Source: Marinicauda algicola (GTDB lineage: Bacteria > Pseudomonadota > Alphaproteobacteria > Caulobacterales > Maricaulaceae). Taken from it: DNA of 64,000 nt. The stretch is from positions 2,171,501-2,235,500 of the forward strand of contig NZ_CP071057.1 in assembly GCF_017161425.1 (NCBI RefSeq), read 5' to 3'. This document shows positions 9,471-21,161 of this stretch, one piece after another. The translations under genes and the position numbers were made by a program. The notes under the pieces are model-generated. The model worked only from the letters and a program-made list of their open reading frames with translations. It was not told where the DNA came from and ran no database searches. The first letter of the stretch is position 1. Each line of letters begins with the position of its first letter.

Positions 9471-12452
9471 ATGGAAATGGCTCGCAAGCTTCTGATTCTG
9501 CTCGGCTCCGGCGCGGCGGTCCTGACGCTCGCCGCCTGTGGCGAGCCGGACGGTCAGGGGCCCGCCGAACCGGCCGCACCGCCGGCCGAGAGCGCCGAGC
9601 AGGCCGCCCTGCGCGCCGCGTTCGAGGCCGCCGACTGGCCCCACGAGGCCAGCGACCTGCCCGCCGACGCCGAGGTCCGCTACGGCGTGCTCGAGAACGG
9701 CATGCGCTACGCGATCCTGGAAAACGAGACGCCGAGCAATTCGGCGGCGATCCGGCTCGTCTTCAATGTCGGCTCGCTGGCCGAGACCGAGGCCCAGCGC
9801 GGGCTCGCCCACTTCATCGAGCACATGGCGTTCAACGGCACCACCAACGTGCCCGAGGGCGAGATGGTCCCGCTGCTGGAGCGCTATGGCCTCGCCTTCG
9901 GCCCCGACACCAACGCCTTCACCAGCCGCGAGGTCGTCGGCTACCAGCTCTCCCTGCCCACCACCGAGGAGCAGGTCGTCGACACCGGACTGTTCCTGAT
10001 GCGCGAGACGGCCGCGGAGATGGTCTTCGACCCCGAGGCCATCGAGCGCGAGCGCGGCATCATCCTGGGCGAGGAGCGCTACCGCAACACGCCGATCCGG
10101 CGCTTCTTCAACGCCTATTACGATTTCCTCTATCCCGACACGATCATCGCCGCGCGCGACGCCATCGGCACGACCGAGGTGATCGAGAACGCCGGGCGCG
10201 AGCTGTTCGTCGACTATTACGAGAACTTCTATACGCCCGAGCGCGCCCTGCTCGTCGTCGTGGGAGAGATCGACGCCGATGCGATCGAGGCCAAGATCCG
10301 CGAGGGCTTCGACTATTCCGCCCCCGGCCTCGAGATCGACCATGTCGAGAGCTTCGCCAGCTGGCAGCAGCCCGAGAATGCCCCCGGCGACCCCGATATC
10401 GGCATGGTTCCCGCCTTCACCGAGCCGGGCTACGGCTATTTCTACGACCCGGAAGTCTTCACCCTGATCAATGTCGACGTGATCACGCCGGGCATGGAGG
10501 ATCCCGACACCGCGGAGAGCCGGCGCACGGCGCTGCTGCGCAAGCTCGGCAATGCCATCGTCCAGCGCCGCCTGCAGAGCCTCATCAATTCGGGCACCTC
10601 GCCGCTGGTCCAGGCCAACCTGTCCTACACCAACGATTTCGGGCTGGCGAACCGGGCCGGCGCGTTCGCCGTCTCCTCGCCGGAGAACTGGCGCGACGGG
10701 CTGGCCGTGCTGGAGCAGGAGCTGCGCCGCGCGGTCGAGCACGGCTTCACCCGCGCCGAGCTCGACGAGCAGCTCGCCAATCTGAGGACCGCGCTGCGCA
10801 ATGCCGCCGAGCAGGCCGGCACGCGCGAGAGCGGCAGGCTCGCCGACCAGATCTGGCAGTCCTGGCTGGAGACCGCCGTCTTCACCCATCCCCGGTTCGA
10901 ACTCGAATGGTTCGAGCAGTACGAGCCCGACATCACGGTTGAGGCCGTCGAGCAGGCCTTCGCCGAAGTCTGGAGCGCGGCCCCCCCGCAGGTCTATGTC
11001 GCGGCAAACCAGGAGATCGAGGATCCCGAAGCCGCCGTGCGCGAAGCCTGGGAGGCCTCGCAGGCCGTGCCCGTCGAGGCGCCCGAGGAGGCCGGCACCG
11101 CCGAGTGGGCCTATGACAGCTTCGGCGAGCCGGGCAGCGTCGTGTCGGAAGGCTTCGTCGAGGATCTCGGCGTGCACCAGTACGTCTTCGACAACGGCGT
11201 GCGGCTGAACGTGAAGCAGACCGAGTACGAGGACAATTCGATCCGCGTGCGCGTCGATTTCGGCTCCGGCGACCTCACCCCGCAGCCGAGCCCCGCCGCC
11301 GGCTCCATCCTCGGCGCGGTGTTCGGCGGCGGCGGGCTGGAGGCCCACGACCGCGACGAGCTGCAGCGCATCCTCGCCGGGCGCTCGGTGGGCTACGGCA
11401 TCGGCGTCGGGGAGGACACGTTCTACTTCTCCAACGAGACCACGCCGACCGATTTCGAGATGCAGATGAAGGTGCTGACCGCCTTCATGACGGCGCCGGG
11501 CTGGCGCGAGGACGGGCTGAACCAGTTCCGCGCCATCTCCGAGGAGATCCGGCGCGGCATGAACGCCCAGGCCGTCCAGGTCGCGGTCAACCGCGTCTCG
11601 CGCATGCTCAGGAACGGCGATCCGCGCTGGGGCTTCCCGACGGCGCAGGAGGTCGAGGCCTTCACCATGGAGCACGCGCGCGAGCTGCTCGCCGCCGCGC
11701 TCGACGACGCCCCGATCGAGATCACCATCGTCGGCGACATCGAGCCGCAGACCGCGGTGGACACCGTCGCGGCGACCTTCGGGGCGCTGCCCGAGCGCGC
11801 ACAGGACTGGCCGCCCTTCGAGCCGGTGCTGGGCGTCTCCTTCCCCGAGGCGACGGCGGAGCCGGAGATCGTCCGCTTCAACGGCCAGGAATACCAGGGC
11901 ATGGCCAATGTCTACTGGCCGACCGATGACGGCATGGACACGCGCCGGTCACGCGCGCTGACCCTGATGCGTGCGGTCTACGACCTGAAGGCCACCGACC
12001 GCTTCCGCGAGCAGGAGGGCGCGACATATTCGGCCATCGTGTCGAACACCCAGTCCGACGTGTTCGAGGATTACGGCTATCTCTGGGTCGGGCTGGACGT
12101 GCAGGTCTCCGACATCGCACGCATGTACGCGATCGCCGACGAACTCGCCGCGGCGATGGCCTCCGGCGAGATCAGCGAGGACGAGCTGCTGCGCGCACGC
12201 ACCCCGCTGCTCGAGCAGATCGAGACCGCCCAGGAGACCAATCGCTGGTGGCTCGGCGCACTCGCCCGGTCCCAGGAGGACCCCTCGCGCCTGGACGACA
12301 TCCGCACCATCGAGGCCGACTATCAGGCGGTTACGGCCGGCGAGATCGGCACGCTGGCGGCCGAATACCTGCAGCCGGAGCGGGCCTACCGGGTGACGAT
12401 CCTGCCCCAGGGAGTCGATCCCGCGGCCGCCTCCGGCGAGGCGCAGCCCTAG
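9471..12452 (+). CDS. Exported M16 (pitrilysin-family) zinc peptidase lipoprotein
   Basis: 993 aa. The N-terminus MEMARKLLILLGSGAAVLTLAACG is a lipoprotein signal, with the lipidated Cys at about residue 23. The inverted zinc motif HxxEH is HFIEH at residues 114-118, with the downstream Glu in the stretch ERERGIILGEE. A second M16-like half (from about residue 540) lacks the motif and is the usual inactive partner domain. The ATG at 9471 is preceded by GGAAGGA. It probably degrades peptides in the periplasm or at the outer membrane. The next gene is also an exported peptidase. Confidence 0.92.
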   Translation: MEMARKLLILLGSGAAVLTLAACGEPDGQGPAEPAAPPAESAEQAALRAAFEAADWPHEASDLPADAEVRYGVLENGMRYAILENETPSNSAAIRLVFNVGSLAETEAQRGLAHFIEHMAFNGTTNVPEGEMVPLLERYGLAFGPDTNAFTSREVVGYQLSLPTTEEQVVDTGLFLMRETAAEMVFDPEAIERERGIILGEERYRNTPIRRFFNAYYDFLYPDTIIAARDAIGTTEVIENAGRELFVDYYENFYTPERALLVVVGEIDADAIEAKIREGFDYSAPGLEIDHVESFASWQQPENAPGDPDIGMVPAFTEPGYGYFYDPEVFTLINVDVITPGMEDPDTAESRRTALLRKLGNAIVQRRLQSLINSGTSPLVQANLSYTNDFGLANRAGAFAVSSPENWRDGLAVLEQELRRAVEHGFTRAELDEQLANLRTALRNAAEQAGTRESGRLADQIWQSWLETAVFTHPRFELEWFEQYEPDITVEAVEQAFAEVWSAAPPQVYVAANQEIEDPEAAVREAWEASQAVPVEAPEEAGTAEWAYDSFGEPGSVVSEGFVEDLGVHQYVFDNGVRLNVKQTEYEDNSIRVRVDFGSGDLTPQPSPAAGSILGAVFGGGGLEAHDRDELQRILAGRSVGYGIGVGEDTFYFSNETTPTDFEMQMKVLTAFMTAPGWREDGLNQFRAISEEIRRGMNAQAVQVAVNRVSRMLRNGDPRWGFPTAQEVEAFTMEHARELLAAALDDAPIEITIVGDIEPQTAVDTVAATFGALPERAQDWPPFEPVLGVSFPEATAEPEIVRFNGQEYQGMANVYWPTDDGMDTRRSRALTLMRAVYDLKATDRFREQEGATYSAIVSNTQSDVFEDYGYLWVGLDVQVSDIARMYAIADELAAAMASGEISEDELLRARTPLLEQIETAQETNRWWLGALARSQEDPSRLDDIRTIEADYQAVTAGEIGTLAAEYLQPERAYRVTILPQGVDPAAASGEAQP

Positions 12453-12460
12453 TTTCAGAC

Positions 12461-12504
12461 GCATGCGCGGGGCGCCCCGGTCCAGGGGCGCCCTCGTCGC
12501 ATGC
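12461..12504. other. Long imperfect hairpin between two peptidase genes
   Basis: The outer arms GCATGCG and CGCATGC enclose the inner arms GGGGCGCC and GGCGCCC, so the whole spacer after the M16 stop can fold. It has no T-tract. It could be an mRNA processing or stability element, or a Rho-independent-like pause between the M16 and S9 genes. Confidence 0.5.
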
Positions 12505-12528
12505 CCCCCATCGAGGAAGGACACAGCG

Positions 12529-14462
<1,934 letters not shown>

Positions 14463-14466
<4 letters not shown>

Positions 14467-15095
14467 TCCTCCGGCAGCATGAGTTCGGCGAGGCGGTCGA
14501 TCATCGCCTCGCCGACGCCGGCCTCGCTTGCGCCCGGCAGTTGGGCCCGCAGCCGGCCGGAGGCTTCCAGCGCCGCGAAACCGTGCGCCGCCGACCAGGC
14601 CATCGCGGTCAGGGTGCGGCGCGGCTCCGCCCGGTCCTCGCCGGGATGCGCCGAGGCGATCGTGTCCTCGAGAAAGCGCCAGGTCGCCTCGCCAGCGGCC
14701 CGCACGCCCGGATCCTTCGGATCGTAGAGATCCCGGCGGAACATGGCCTGGAAGCGCGCGGGATCGGTCCGGGCGAAGACGAGATAGGCACGCCCGACAG
14801 CCGACAGGGTCTCGCGCGGCCCGCGCGGCGCCTCGCGCGCGAGCGAGTCCAGGATCACCGCCCCCATCCGGTCCCAGCCCTGTGCGGCATAGGCCGCGAA
14901 CAGGGCGCGCTTGTCCCTGAAATGATGCGCCGGCGCGGCATGGCTCACGCCCGCCTCGCGCGCCACCGCGCGCAGGGTCACCGTCTCCAGCCCGGCCGCG
15001 CGCGCCAGCCGGTCGGTCGCGTCCAGCAGCGCCGCCCGGAGATCTCCGTGATGATAGGGCGAATTGGCGTGCTTCGCCGATGACTCCCGCCGCAT
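14463..15095 (-). CDS. TetR/AcrR-family transcriptional regulator
   Basis: 210 aa with an N-terminal helix-turn-helix (LETVTLRAVAREAGVSHAAPAHHFRDKRALFAAYA) and a C-terminal ligand domain of the WHG type. The frame extends to a TTG at 15119, but GAGAGGAAGG lies directly before ATG 15095, so I take that start. It diverges from a small membrane-protein gene at 15170, its probable target, with a TTGAC/GTCAA inverted repeat between them. Confidence 0.9.
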
Positions 15096-15108
15096 GGCCT
15101 TCCTCTCG

Positions 15109-15134
15109 TTGACGTCCAATCTTTACAGTGTCAA
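15109..15134. promoter_or_regulatory. Candidate TetR operator overlapping a promoter
   Basis: TTGAC at 15109-15113 and GTCAA at 15130-15134 form an inverted repeat with a 16-base spacer, inside the 74-base gap between the divergent TetR and membrane-protein genes. The left half doubles as a TTGACG -35 box for the plus-strand gene. Assignment to the adjacent TetR protein is inference. Confidence 0.4.
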
Positions 15135-15169
15135 GATAAGTGCCTCAACACTTCACGGGAGAGGGTAGC

Positions 15170-15568
15170 ATGACGTTTTTCCTGTCCGCCGCGGCACTGT
15201 TCCTCATCAGTTTCATCCTGTCCGGAGCCCTCGCGGCCGGTGTGTTCACACCGGTCCTGGGCGGCATGTTCGGCGAAGGATTGAGGACCGCGCCGGGCGC
15301 CGCCTCCTTTGCCTCGATGATCGCCGGATTTCTCGTGCTCGCCATCGCGGCGGCCTGGGCCTTTCCGCACTTCATGACCGGGCAGGCCTGGCTCACGCGC
15401 GGGGTCGCCTTTGGCGCGCTGCTCTGGGCGATCGTGCTTTCCCAGTATGCGATCACGGCCGGCTGGGCGAACCTGCACGTCGCCGCCACCCTGATTTCCG
15501 GTGCCCTGAGCGGCCTGCCGGTCTTCATCGGAGCCCTCGCGATGGCCTGGCTCCAGCGGCAGGCCTGA
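15170..15568 (+). CDS. Small integral membrane protein of unknown function
   Basis: 132 aa with four predicted hydrophobic segments (LFLISFILSGALAAGVF, MIAGFLVLAIAAAWAF, GVAFGALLWAIVLSQYA, ISGALSGLPVFIGALAMAW). I chose ATG 15170 because GGGAGAGG precedes it; the upstream codons 15140-15169 look non-coding. No family is recognised with confidence. Divergent placement from a TetR regulator suggests it is that regulator's target. Confidence 0.7.
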   Translation: MTFFLSAAALFLISFILSGALAAGVFTPVLGGMFGEGLRTAPGAASFASMIAGFLVLAIAAAWAFPHFMTGQAWLTRGVAFGALLWAIVLSQYAITAGWANLHVAATLISGALSGLPVFIGALAMAWLQRQA

Positions 15569-15638
15569 CACGCGCCTCTTGCCTTTGTTGCCGCGAGCGG
15601 GTGTCCTGTCGCCGAACCGAGCCAGAGGACACCCGCCC

Positions 15639-16253
15639 ATGAGCTTCACCCGCACCGCGTTCGCCCTGCCTGCCGCCCTGCTGATCACCGCCTGCGGCGG
15701 CGGGGACGGCGACGGCCGCGAAGCCGGCACCGACGAGATCGACACCGCCGCCGTGATCGCGGACGCGCGCGCCTGTACCGGCGGCGAAGCCGGGCCGTTC
15801 GCCTTCGAGGCGGGGCAGCTGACCGCGCTCGGCGAGCCCGCCGCCTTCAACGCGGCCCTGTCGGCGGCGTTCATCGATGCGGCCCGCCAGCGTGCATGCG
15901 TCTTCACCCTGGCCTCCGGCCTGTCCCTGCGGATCGACCGGGCCGTGACCGACGATACCGCGGCGTCCCCGGACAGCGGCGACCTCGTCACCGTCCATTA
16001 CGAGGGCAAGCTGATCAGCGGCGAGGTGTTCGACAGCTCCTACGCGCGCGACGAGCCGGCGACCTTCCCCTCCGACCGCCTGATCGCGGGCTGGGTCGAG
16101 GCGCTCCCGCTGATGCGCGTCGGCGAGGCCTGGACGCTCTACATCCCGTCCGATCTCGCCTATGGCGAGCGCGGAACGCCCGGCGGGCCGATCGGCCCGA
16201 ACCAGGCGCTCACCTTCCGCCTCGAGCTCCTTGCGCTGCCGGACGCGGAATGA
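15639..16253 (+). CDS. FKBP-type peptidyl-prolyl isomerase lipoprotein
   Basis: 204 aa. A lipoprotein signal (ALPAALLITACGG) is followed by an unassigned segment of about 85 residues and then the FKBP domain: GDLVTVHYEGKL, EVFDSSY, GWVEALPLMRVGE and IPSDLAYGERG. It catalyses prolyl cis-trans isomerisation, here presumably in the periplasm. Its TGA overlaps the ATG of argE (ATGA), so the two are translationally coupled although functionally unrelated. Confidence 0.9.
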   Translation: MSFTRTAFALPAALLITACGGGDGDGREAGTDEIDTAAVIADARACTGGEAGPFAFEAGQLTALGEPAAFNAALSAAFIDAARQRACVFTLASGLSLRIDRAVTDDTAASPDSGDLVTVHYEGKLISGEVFDSSYARDEPATFPSDRLIAGWVEALPLMRVGEAWTLYIPSDLAYGERGTPGGPIGPNQALTFRLELLALPDAE

Positions 16254-17398
16254 ACGATCCGAGGGACATACTCAAGACGCTCGTCGGCTTCGACACGACC
16301 TCGCGCAATTCCAACCTGGACCTGATCGACTGGGTGGAGGCCTATCTCGCCGATCTCGGCGCGCGCACCGAGCGCATCGCGAGCGGGGACGGCAGGAAGG
16401 CGAACCTGCACGCGGTTCTGGGTCCCGAGGAGGACGGGGGCATCGTGCTCTCCGGCCATACCGACGTGGTGCCGGTCGACGGCCAGGACTGGTCCTGCGA
16501 CCCGTTCGAGCTGACGGCGCGCGAGGGCCGGCTCTACGGACGCGGCACGTGCGACATGAAGGGCTTCATCGCCTGCGCGCTCGCCGCGGCGCCCGGTTTC
16601 GCGAAGGCGAAGCTGAAGAAGCCGGTCCATTTCGCCTTCTCCTACGACGAGGAGGTCGGCTGTCTCGGCGCGCCGGCCATGATCCGCGCCATGATGGCCG
16701 GCAGCCCGAGGCCGAGGCTGGCGATCGTCGGCGAGCCGACGAACATGCAGGTGGTCACCGGCCACAAGGGCCTGTTCTCCATGCATGTCGAGCTCCACGG
16801 CAAGGAAGCCCATTCCAGCCGCGTCAATGACGGGGCCTGCGCGGTCACGCACGCGGTGCCGCTGATGAACTTCCTCTACGAGGAAGCGCAGAAGCTGAAG
16901 GACGCCGCACCCGCCGACAGCCCGTTCGATCCGCCCTACGGGACGCTGACCATCGGCCAGATGGGCGGGGGGACCGCGGTCAACATCCTCGCCAAGCAAG
17001 CCTGGTTCTTCTGGCTCATGCGCCCGGCCCCGTGGGACGATGCGCCCGATATCGCGCGCCGGCTGCGCGAGAAGGCGGTCGAGATCGAGGCGAGGATGCG
17101 CGAGAGCGCGCCCGAGGCCCGCGTGAGCGTCACCCAGCGCTCCGACGTCCCGCCGCTGAAGCCGGAGGCCGACGGCGAGGCCGAGCATCTCGCCCGCCAG
17201 CTCACCGGCGACAACGCGACGCGCACCGTGAGCTACGGCACCGAGGCGGGCCAGTTCCAGGAGGCGGGCCTGTCGGTCGTGGTCTGCGGCCCGGGCTCGA
17301 TCGAGCAGGCCCACCAGGGCGACGAGTTCATCGAGGAAAGCCAGATCGAGGCCTGCATGAGCTTCCTCGGCAAGCTCGAGAAGCGGCTGGCCGGCTAG
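16250..17398 (+). CDS. argE: Acetylornithine deacetylase (M20 family)
   Basis: 382 aa zinc amidohydrolase. Metal-ligand motifs: GHTDVVPVDG, GRGTCDMKGF, the EE pair in YDEEVGCLGA, and the terminal His in IEQAHQGDEF. The combination of CDMKGF and VGEPT is typical of the ArgE branch, which removes the acetyl group from N-acetylornithine in arginine synthesis. M20 paralogues (succinyl-diaminopimelate desuccinylase) are less likely. It starts at ATG 16250 overlapping the FKBP stop. The final TAG shares CTAG with the convergent DUF1501 gene. Confidence 0.9.
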   Translation: MNDPRDILKTLVGFDTTSRNSNLDLIDWVEAYLADLGARTERIASGDGRKANLHAVLGPEEDGGIVLSGHTDVVPVDGQDWSCDPFELTAREGRLYGRGTCDMKGFIACALAAAPGFAKAKLKKPVHFAFSYDEEVGCLGAPAMIRAMMAGSPRPRLAIVGEPTNMQVVTGHKGLFSMHVELHGKEAHSSRVNDGACAVTHAVPLMNFLYEEAQKLKDAAPADSPFDPPYGTLTIGQMGGGTAVNILAKQAWFFWLMRPAPWDDAPDIARRLREKAVEIEARMRESAPEARVSVTQRSDVPPLKPEADGEAEHLARQLTGDNATRTVSYGTEAGQFQEAGLSVVVCGPGSIEQAHQGDEFIEESQIEACMSFLGKLEKRLAG

Positions 17399-18561
17399 GC
17401 GATCAGCCCCTCGAAACCGCGCCCCGCCGGCAGATCGGGGAAGATGGCGGACAGCTCGCGCGCGTCGAGGCCCCAATGGCCGGCGAGCACGCCCCTGAAC
17501 AGGTCCTCGAGCCGGTTCGCCGGGACGAGATCGCGGTCCTCGTACAGCGTGTCGAGCCCCGGCCAGTCCCCGATCAGGCGTCCGCCGCGCACCGCCCCGC
17601 CGAGGAGGAAGGCCGTGCCGGCCGTGCCGTGATCGGTTCCCCCCGCCCCGTTGGCGCGCACCGTGCGCCCGAACTCGGTCGCGACGAGGACGGCGGTCCG
17701 GTCCCAGTGCGCGCCGAGACCGGCTTGCAGGGCGAGCAGCGCCTCGTCGAGCGCAGCGAACCGGGCGGCGAGCCCGCCCTCCTGCGCACCCTGGCGCACA
17801 TGGGTGTCCCAGCCGTCCGAACTCAGCACGGCGAGATCGGCCCCGTCCGGGGCGGCGAGCAGGGCCGCGGCCGCACTCGCGGCCGAGGCGAAGGCGCCGG
17901 GTCCGCGGCGCGCGCCGCCGGCCGCGTCCGCCGCCGCGCCCGCGATCGCGCCGATCTCGACCGCGCGCGCGAACGCCTCGGAAAGGGCCGGATCGCCGGC
18001 ATAGAGATCCATCAGGCGATAGATCGTGCCCTCGTCGGCTTCCGGCAGGACCGGCGGCGCCCAGCTCGAGGCCGGCGCCGGGCCGCGCAGGATGAGCGGC
18101 ACGCCCTGTCCGATCGCCACCGCCTGCGGCGCGGCGCTCCCCATCAGGGCGAGCGTGCGGTTGAGCCAGCCCTCGCGCGCCGGCGTGGCGGCCGCCTCCA
18201 GTAGGTCCTGGCCGTCGAAATGGGAGCGCTCGCGATAGGCGGTCGCGCAGGCCGGAAGGGCGAGCGCGCTGCCCTCGCGGTAGAAGCGGGCGAGCGTCTC
18301 CAGCCGGGGATGCAGCACGAAGCCGGCCTCGGTGCGATGGCCGCCGGACAGGGCGAGATCGCCGCGCAGCGCGCGGTAGCGCCGCTCGCCGAGCGGCGCC
18401 AGGGCGGCGAGCCCGTCCATCGCGCCGCGCAGGATGATCACGACGAGCTTGCGCCCGCCGGCGCGGGGCACGCGCGCGGTCGCGGCGCCCGACACGGCAA
18501 GGGCGGACAGGGCCGCTCCCGCGGCGAGCAGGTGTCTGCGGTGAAGGACGGGACCTCGCAT
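17395..18561 (-). CDS. DUF1501 family exported protein
   Basis: 388 aa. The N-terminus HRRHLLAAGAALSALAVSGAATA looks like an exported, possibly Tat-dependent, signal. The body has the DUF1501 pattern (LVVIILRGAMDGLAALAPLG, SSDGWDTHVRQG, ATEFGRTVRANGAGGTDHG), related to the sulfatase/alkaline-phosphatase fold. ATG 18561 is chosen over GTG 18564 because GGAGAG lies at proper spacing. It lies ten bases from DUF1800 on the same strand; the two families are commonly paired and are of unknown function, proposed to act on extracellular polymers. Confidence 0.88.
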   Translation of the reverse strand: MRGPVLHRRHLLAAGAALSALAVSGAATARVPRAGGRKLVVIILRGAMDGLAALAPLGERRYRALRGDLALSGGHRTEAGFVLHPRLETLARFYREGSALALPACATAYRERSHFDGQDLLEAAATPAREGWLNRTLALMGSAAPQAVAIGQGVPLILRGPAPASSWAPPVLPEADEGTIYRLMDLYAGDPALSEAFARAVEIGAIAGAAADAAGGARRGPGAFASAASAAAALLAAPDGADLAVLSSDGWDTHVRQGAQEGGLAARFAALDEALLALQAGLGAHWDRTAVLVATEFGRTVRANGAGGTDHGTAGTAFLLGGAVRGGRLIGDWPGLDTLYEDRDLVPANRLEDLFRGVLAGHWGLDARELSAIFPDLPAGRGFEGLIA

Positions 18562-18571
18562 CACGGCTCTC

Positions 18572-19942
18572 CTATCGGCGCAGGAAGTCGGGGGACATGA
18601 AGAGCAGGGTGAGGCCCTGCCCGGCGCTTTCCGCGCGCGCGACCGCCTCCCGGGTCCGGCCGGTCAGCCGCGCGCCGAGCACGGCCTCGGCGCGCGCCAC
18701 GGGATGGACCGCGTCCGCGGCGCGGCGCGCGAGCGCGTTGGCGAATTCGAGCCGCTTCATCAGCGCGTCCGGGCTCGCCCAGTCGGCCTCGCCGTCCGGC
18801 CAGCCGGCGGGCGAGGGCGCGGTGAAGGGCATCTGGCCGAGCGCGCGCAGCGATCCGGCGAGCCGCTCGCGGCCGAGATCGCCGATGTCGAGCGCGCGCA
18901 TGACCGAGATCAGGTATTCCTCCGGCGCCTTGAACTTGCCCGCCTCGGGCTCGAAGGCGCCCGGCGCGGCGATGACGGCCCCGGCCACGGCGGAGAGATC
19001 CCCGCCCGAGGCGAGCCAGGCCCGCTCGATATGGTCGACGGCCGCGGCAGGCGGGTCGTCGGCGAGGAAATGCCGGGCGAGCTTGCCGGCGAGATGGCGC
19101 GCGGTCTGGGGGCGCTCTGCCAGCCAGAGCAGCGCGGCACGCGCCTGGCCGGCGCCGTCGTCGCGGAAGCGCCGGCCCATCAGGGTCTGCGCGCCCGGCT
19201 CGTGCAGGCGCGGCTCGAACAGCGTCTCGCCGCGTCGTGCCTCGGGATGGCCGAGTTCGGGCCGCGCGATGGTCCAGCCGGTCAGCATGCGCGCGAGCGC
19301 CTCGACATCGCCCTGGCCGTAGCCGCCATCGGCGCCCAGCGTGTGCAGCTCGAGAATCTCCCGGGCGAGGTTCTCGTTGAGGCCGCGCCCGCGCCGGCGG
19401 CCGGCCGGAGAGTTCGGCCCGACCGAGACGGCCTGGTCGAGATAGACCAGCATGGCCGGATGCAGCTCGGCGGCGACGAGGAGATCGGAAAAGCGGGAGA
19501 AGGCGTGGCTGCGGACCGCCTCGGCCTCCAGCGTCGGGGCGAGCATCGCCATGGCCGGATTGACCGCCGCCACGGTGAAATGGTTCGACCAGAAGCGCAC
19601 CCAGCGCTCGGCGAAGCCCTGCCCGGTCGTTGCGGCCAGCGCGGTGCGCGCCTCGATGTGGCGGGCCATGATCTCGCGCAGGCCGCGCTGCAGGCGACCC
19701 TGTTCGCGCTCGGCCTCCTCGCCGGTGCCGCCCGCGTCCTGGAGTGTCCGCACCCGGGGCAGGTAGTCGGTCTGGAAGAGGGTCAGCGCCTCCTTCGAAC
19801 CGGGAAGGCCGGACAGGCGCTCGCCAGCGCCGATCTGGCCGGAGAGCCAGCGGCGCGGCGCGCGCGCCACCGCCTCGATCTCGCCCGGGCGGGCGCCGAG
19901 GCCGAAGCGGGTCAGTGCGATCGCGGCGTCGGTCGAGCTCAT
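18572..19942 (-). CDS. DUF1800 family protein
   Basis: 456 aa of the DUF1800 family: the N-terminal ALTRFGLGARPGE, the central FWSNHFTVA, LVYLDQ, RGLNENLAREILELHTLG and the MLTGWT motif are all present. It forms a two-gene operon with DUF1501 downstream. The biochemical activity is unknown. No clear signal peptide is seen, as is frequent in this family. Confidence 0.88.
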   Translation of the reverse strand: MSSTDAAIALTRFGLGARPGEIEAVARAPRRWLSGQIGAGERLSGLPGSKEALTLFQTDYLPRVRTLQDAGGTGEEAEREQGRLQRGLREIMARHIEARTALAATTGQGFAERWVRFWSNHFTVAAVNPAMAMLAPTLEAEAVRSHAFSRFSDLLVAAELHPAMLVYLDQAVSVGPNSPAGRRRGRGLNENLAREILELHTLGADGGYGQGDVEALARMLTGWTIARPELGHPEARRGETLFEPRLHEPGAQTLMGRRFRDDGAGQARAALLWLAERPQTARHLAGKLARHFLADDPPAAAVDHIERAWLASGGDLSAVAGAVIAAPGAFEPEAGKFKAPEEYLISVMRALDIGDLGRERLAGSLRALGQMPFTAPSPAGWPDGEADWASPDALMKRLEFANALARRAADAVHPVARAEAVLGARLTGRTREAVARAESAGQGLTLLFMSPDFLRR

Positions 19943-20125
19943 CGGCGGCCTCCTTCCCGCCTTCTACGCACGCGCCGGGGGCATTCCGTCGCAGACCCCG
20001 GGAGGGGCTGCCGCCGGCCTATGGACCTCGACGCACGCAGAAGCTAAACCCGCGCGCGACTGGAAACCCTTCGCGGCGGCGGCGGTCCGGCGCACATCAA
20101 GCGAGATCTCAGAGGGAGCGGGTAC

Positions 20126-21136
20126 ATGGCCCTTCGTGTTGCCATCAACGGATTCGGCCGTATCGGGCGTCTGGCGCTGCGCGCCGTGCTGGAGCACGAG
20201 CGCTGGGACGAGGTGGAGGTCGTGGCGGTCAACGACTCCGCCCCCGCGGCCACGAATGCGCACCTGCTGAAATACGACAGCGTGCACGGGCGCTATCCGC
20301 GCGACATCGAGGTCGGTCCCGACTGGTTCGACGCCGGCTTCGGCAAGATCGCCAAGGTCTCCAACCGCGATCCCTCCCAGCTGCCCTGGACCGATCTCGG
20401 CGTCGATCTCGTGCTGGAATGCACCGGCGCGTTCAACGACAAGAAGGCGGCCTCGGCCCACCTGGCCTCCGGCGCGAAGCGCGTGCTGTGCTCGGCCCCG
20501 GCGAAGAACGCCGACAAGACCATCGTGTACGGCGTCAATCACGACTCCCTGACCGCCGAGGACGTCATCGTCTCCAATGCCTCGTGCACCACGAACGGGC
20601 TCGCCCCGGTCGCCAAGGTGCTGCACGACGCGATCGGCATCGAGCGCGGCCACGTCACCACGATCCACGCCTATACCGGCGACCAGCCCACGCTCGACCG
20701 CAACCACAAGGACCTGCACCGGGCCCGCGGCGCGGCCCTGTCCATGATCCCGACGACGACCGGCGCGGCCAAGGCCGTCGGCGAGGTGCTGCCCGCGCTG
20801 AAAGGCAAGCTCGACGGCGCGGCGGTGCGCGTGCCGACGCCGAACGTCTCGCTCATCGACATGGTGTTCGTGCCCTCGCGCGAGACCACCGTCGAGGAGA
20901 TCAATGCCGCGGTGAAGGCCGCGGCCGAGGGCCAGATGAAGGGCGTGCTCGGCTATGACGAGATCCCGCTCGTCTCCATCGACTACAATCACGACCCGCG
21001 CTCCTCGATCGTCGCGATCGACAAGACCAACGTGATCGACGCCCGCCTGGCGCGCGTCATGACCTGGTACGACAACGAATGGGGCTTCGCCTGCCGCATG
21101 ATCGACACTGCCGTCGCCATGGGCCGGTTCATCTGA
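20126..21136 (+). CDS. gap: Glyceraldehyde-3-phosphate dehydrogenase
   Basis: 336 aa. The NAD-binding start is INGFGRIGR, the active-site motif SNASCTTN has Cys near residue 154, and the phosphate site is HAYTGDQ. It converts glyceraldehyde-3-phosphate to 1,3-bisphosphoglycerate. AGGGAG precedes ATG 20126. It is the first gene of gap-pgk-fba on one strand. Confidence 0.97.
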   Translation: MALRVAINGFGRIGRLALRAVLEHERWDEVEVVAVNDSAPAATNAHLLKYDSVHGRYPRDIEVGPDWFDAGFGKIAKVSNRDPSQLPWTDLGVDLVLECTGAFNDKKAASAHLASGAKRVLCSAPAKNADKTIVYGVNHDSLTAEDVIVSNASCTTNGLAPVAKVLHDAIGIERGHVTTIHAYTGDQPTLDRNHKDLHRARGAALSMIPTTTGAAKAVGEVLPALKGKLDGAAVRVPTPNVSLIDMVFVPSRETTVEEINAAVKAAAEGQMKGVLGYDEIPLVSIDYNHDPRSSIVAIDKTNVIDARLARVMTWYDNEWGFACRMIDTAVAMGRFI

Positions 21137-21161
21137 TCGACGCCGAACGAGGGACGAGGCC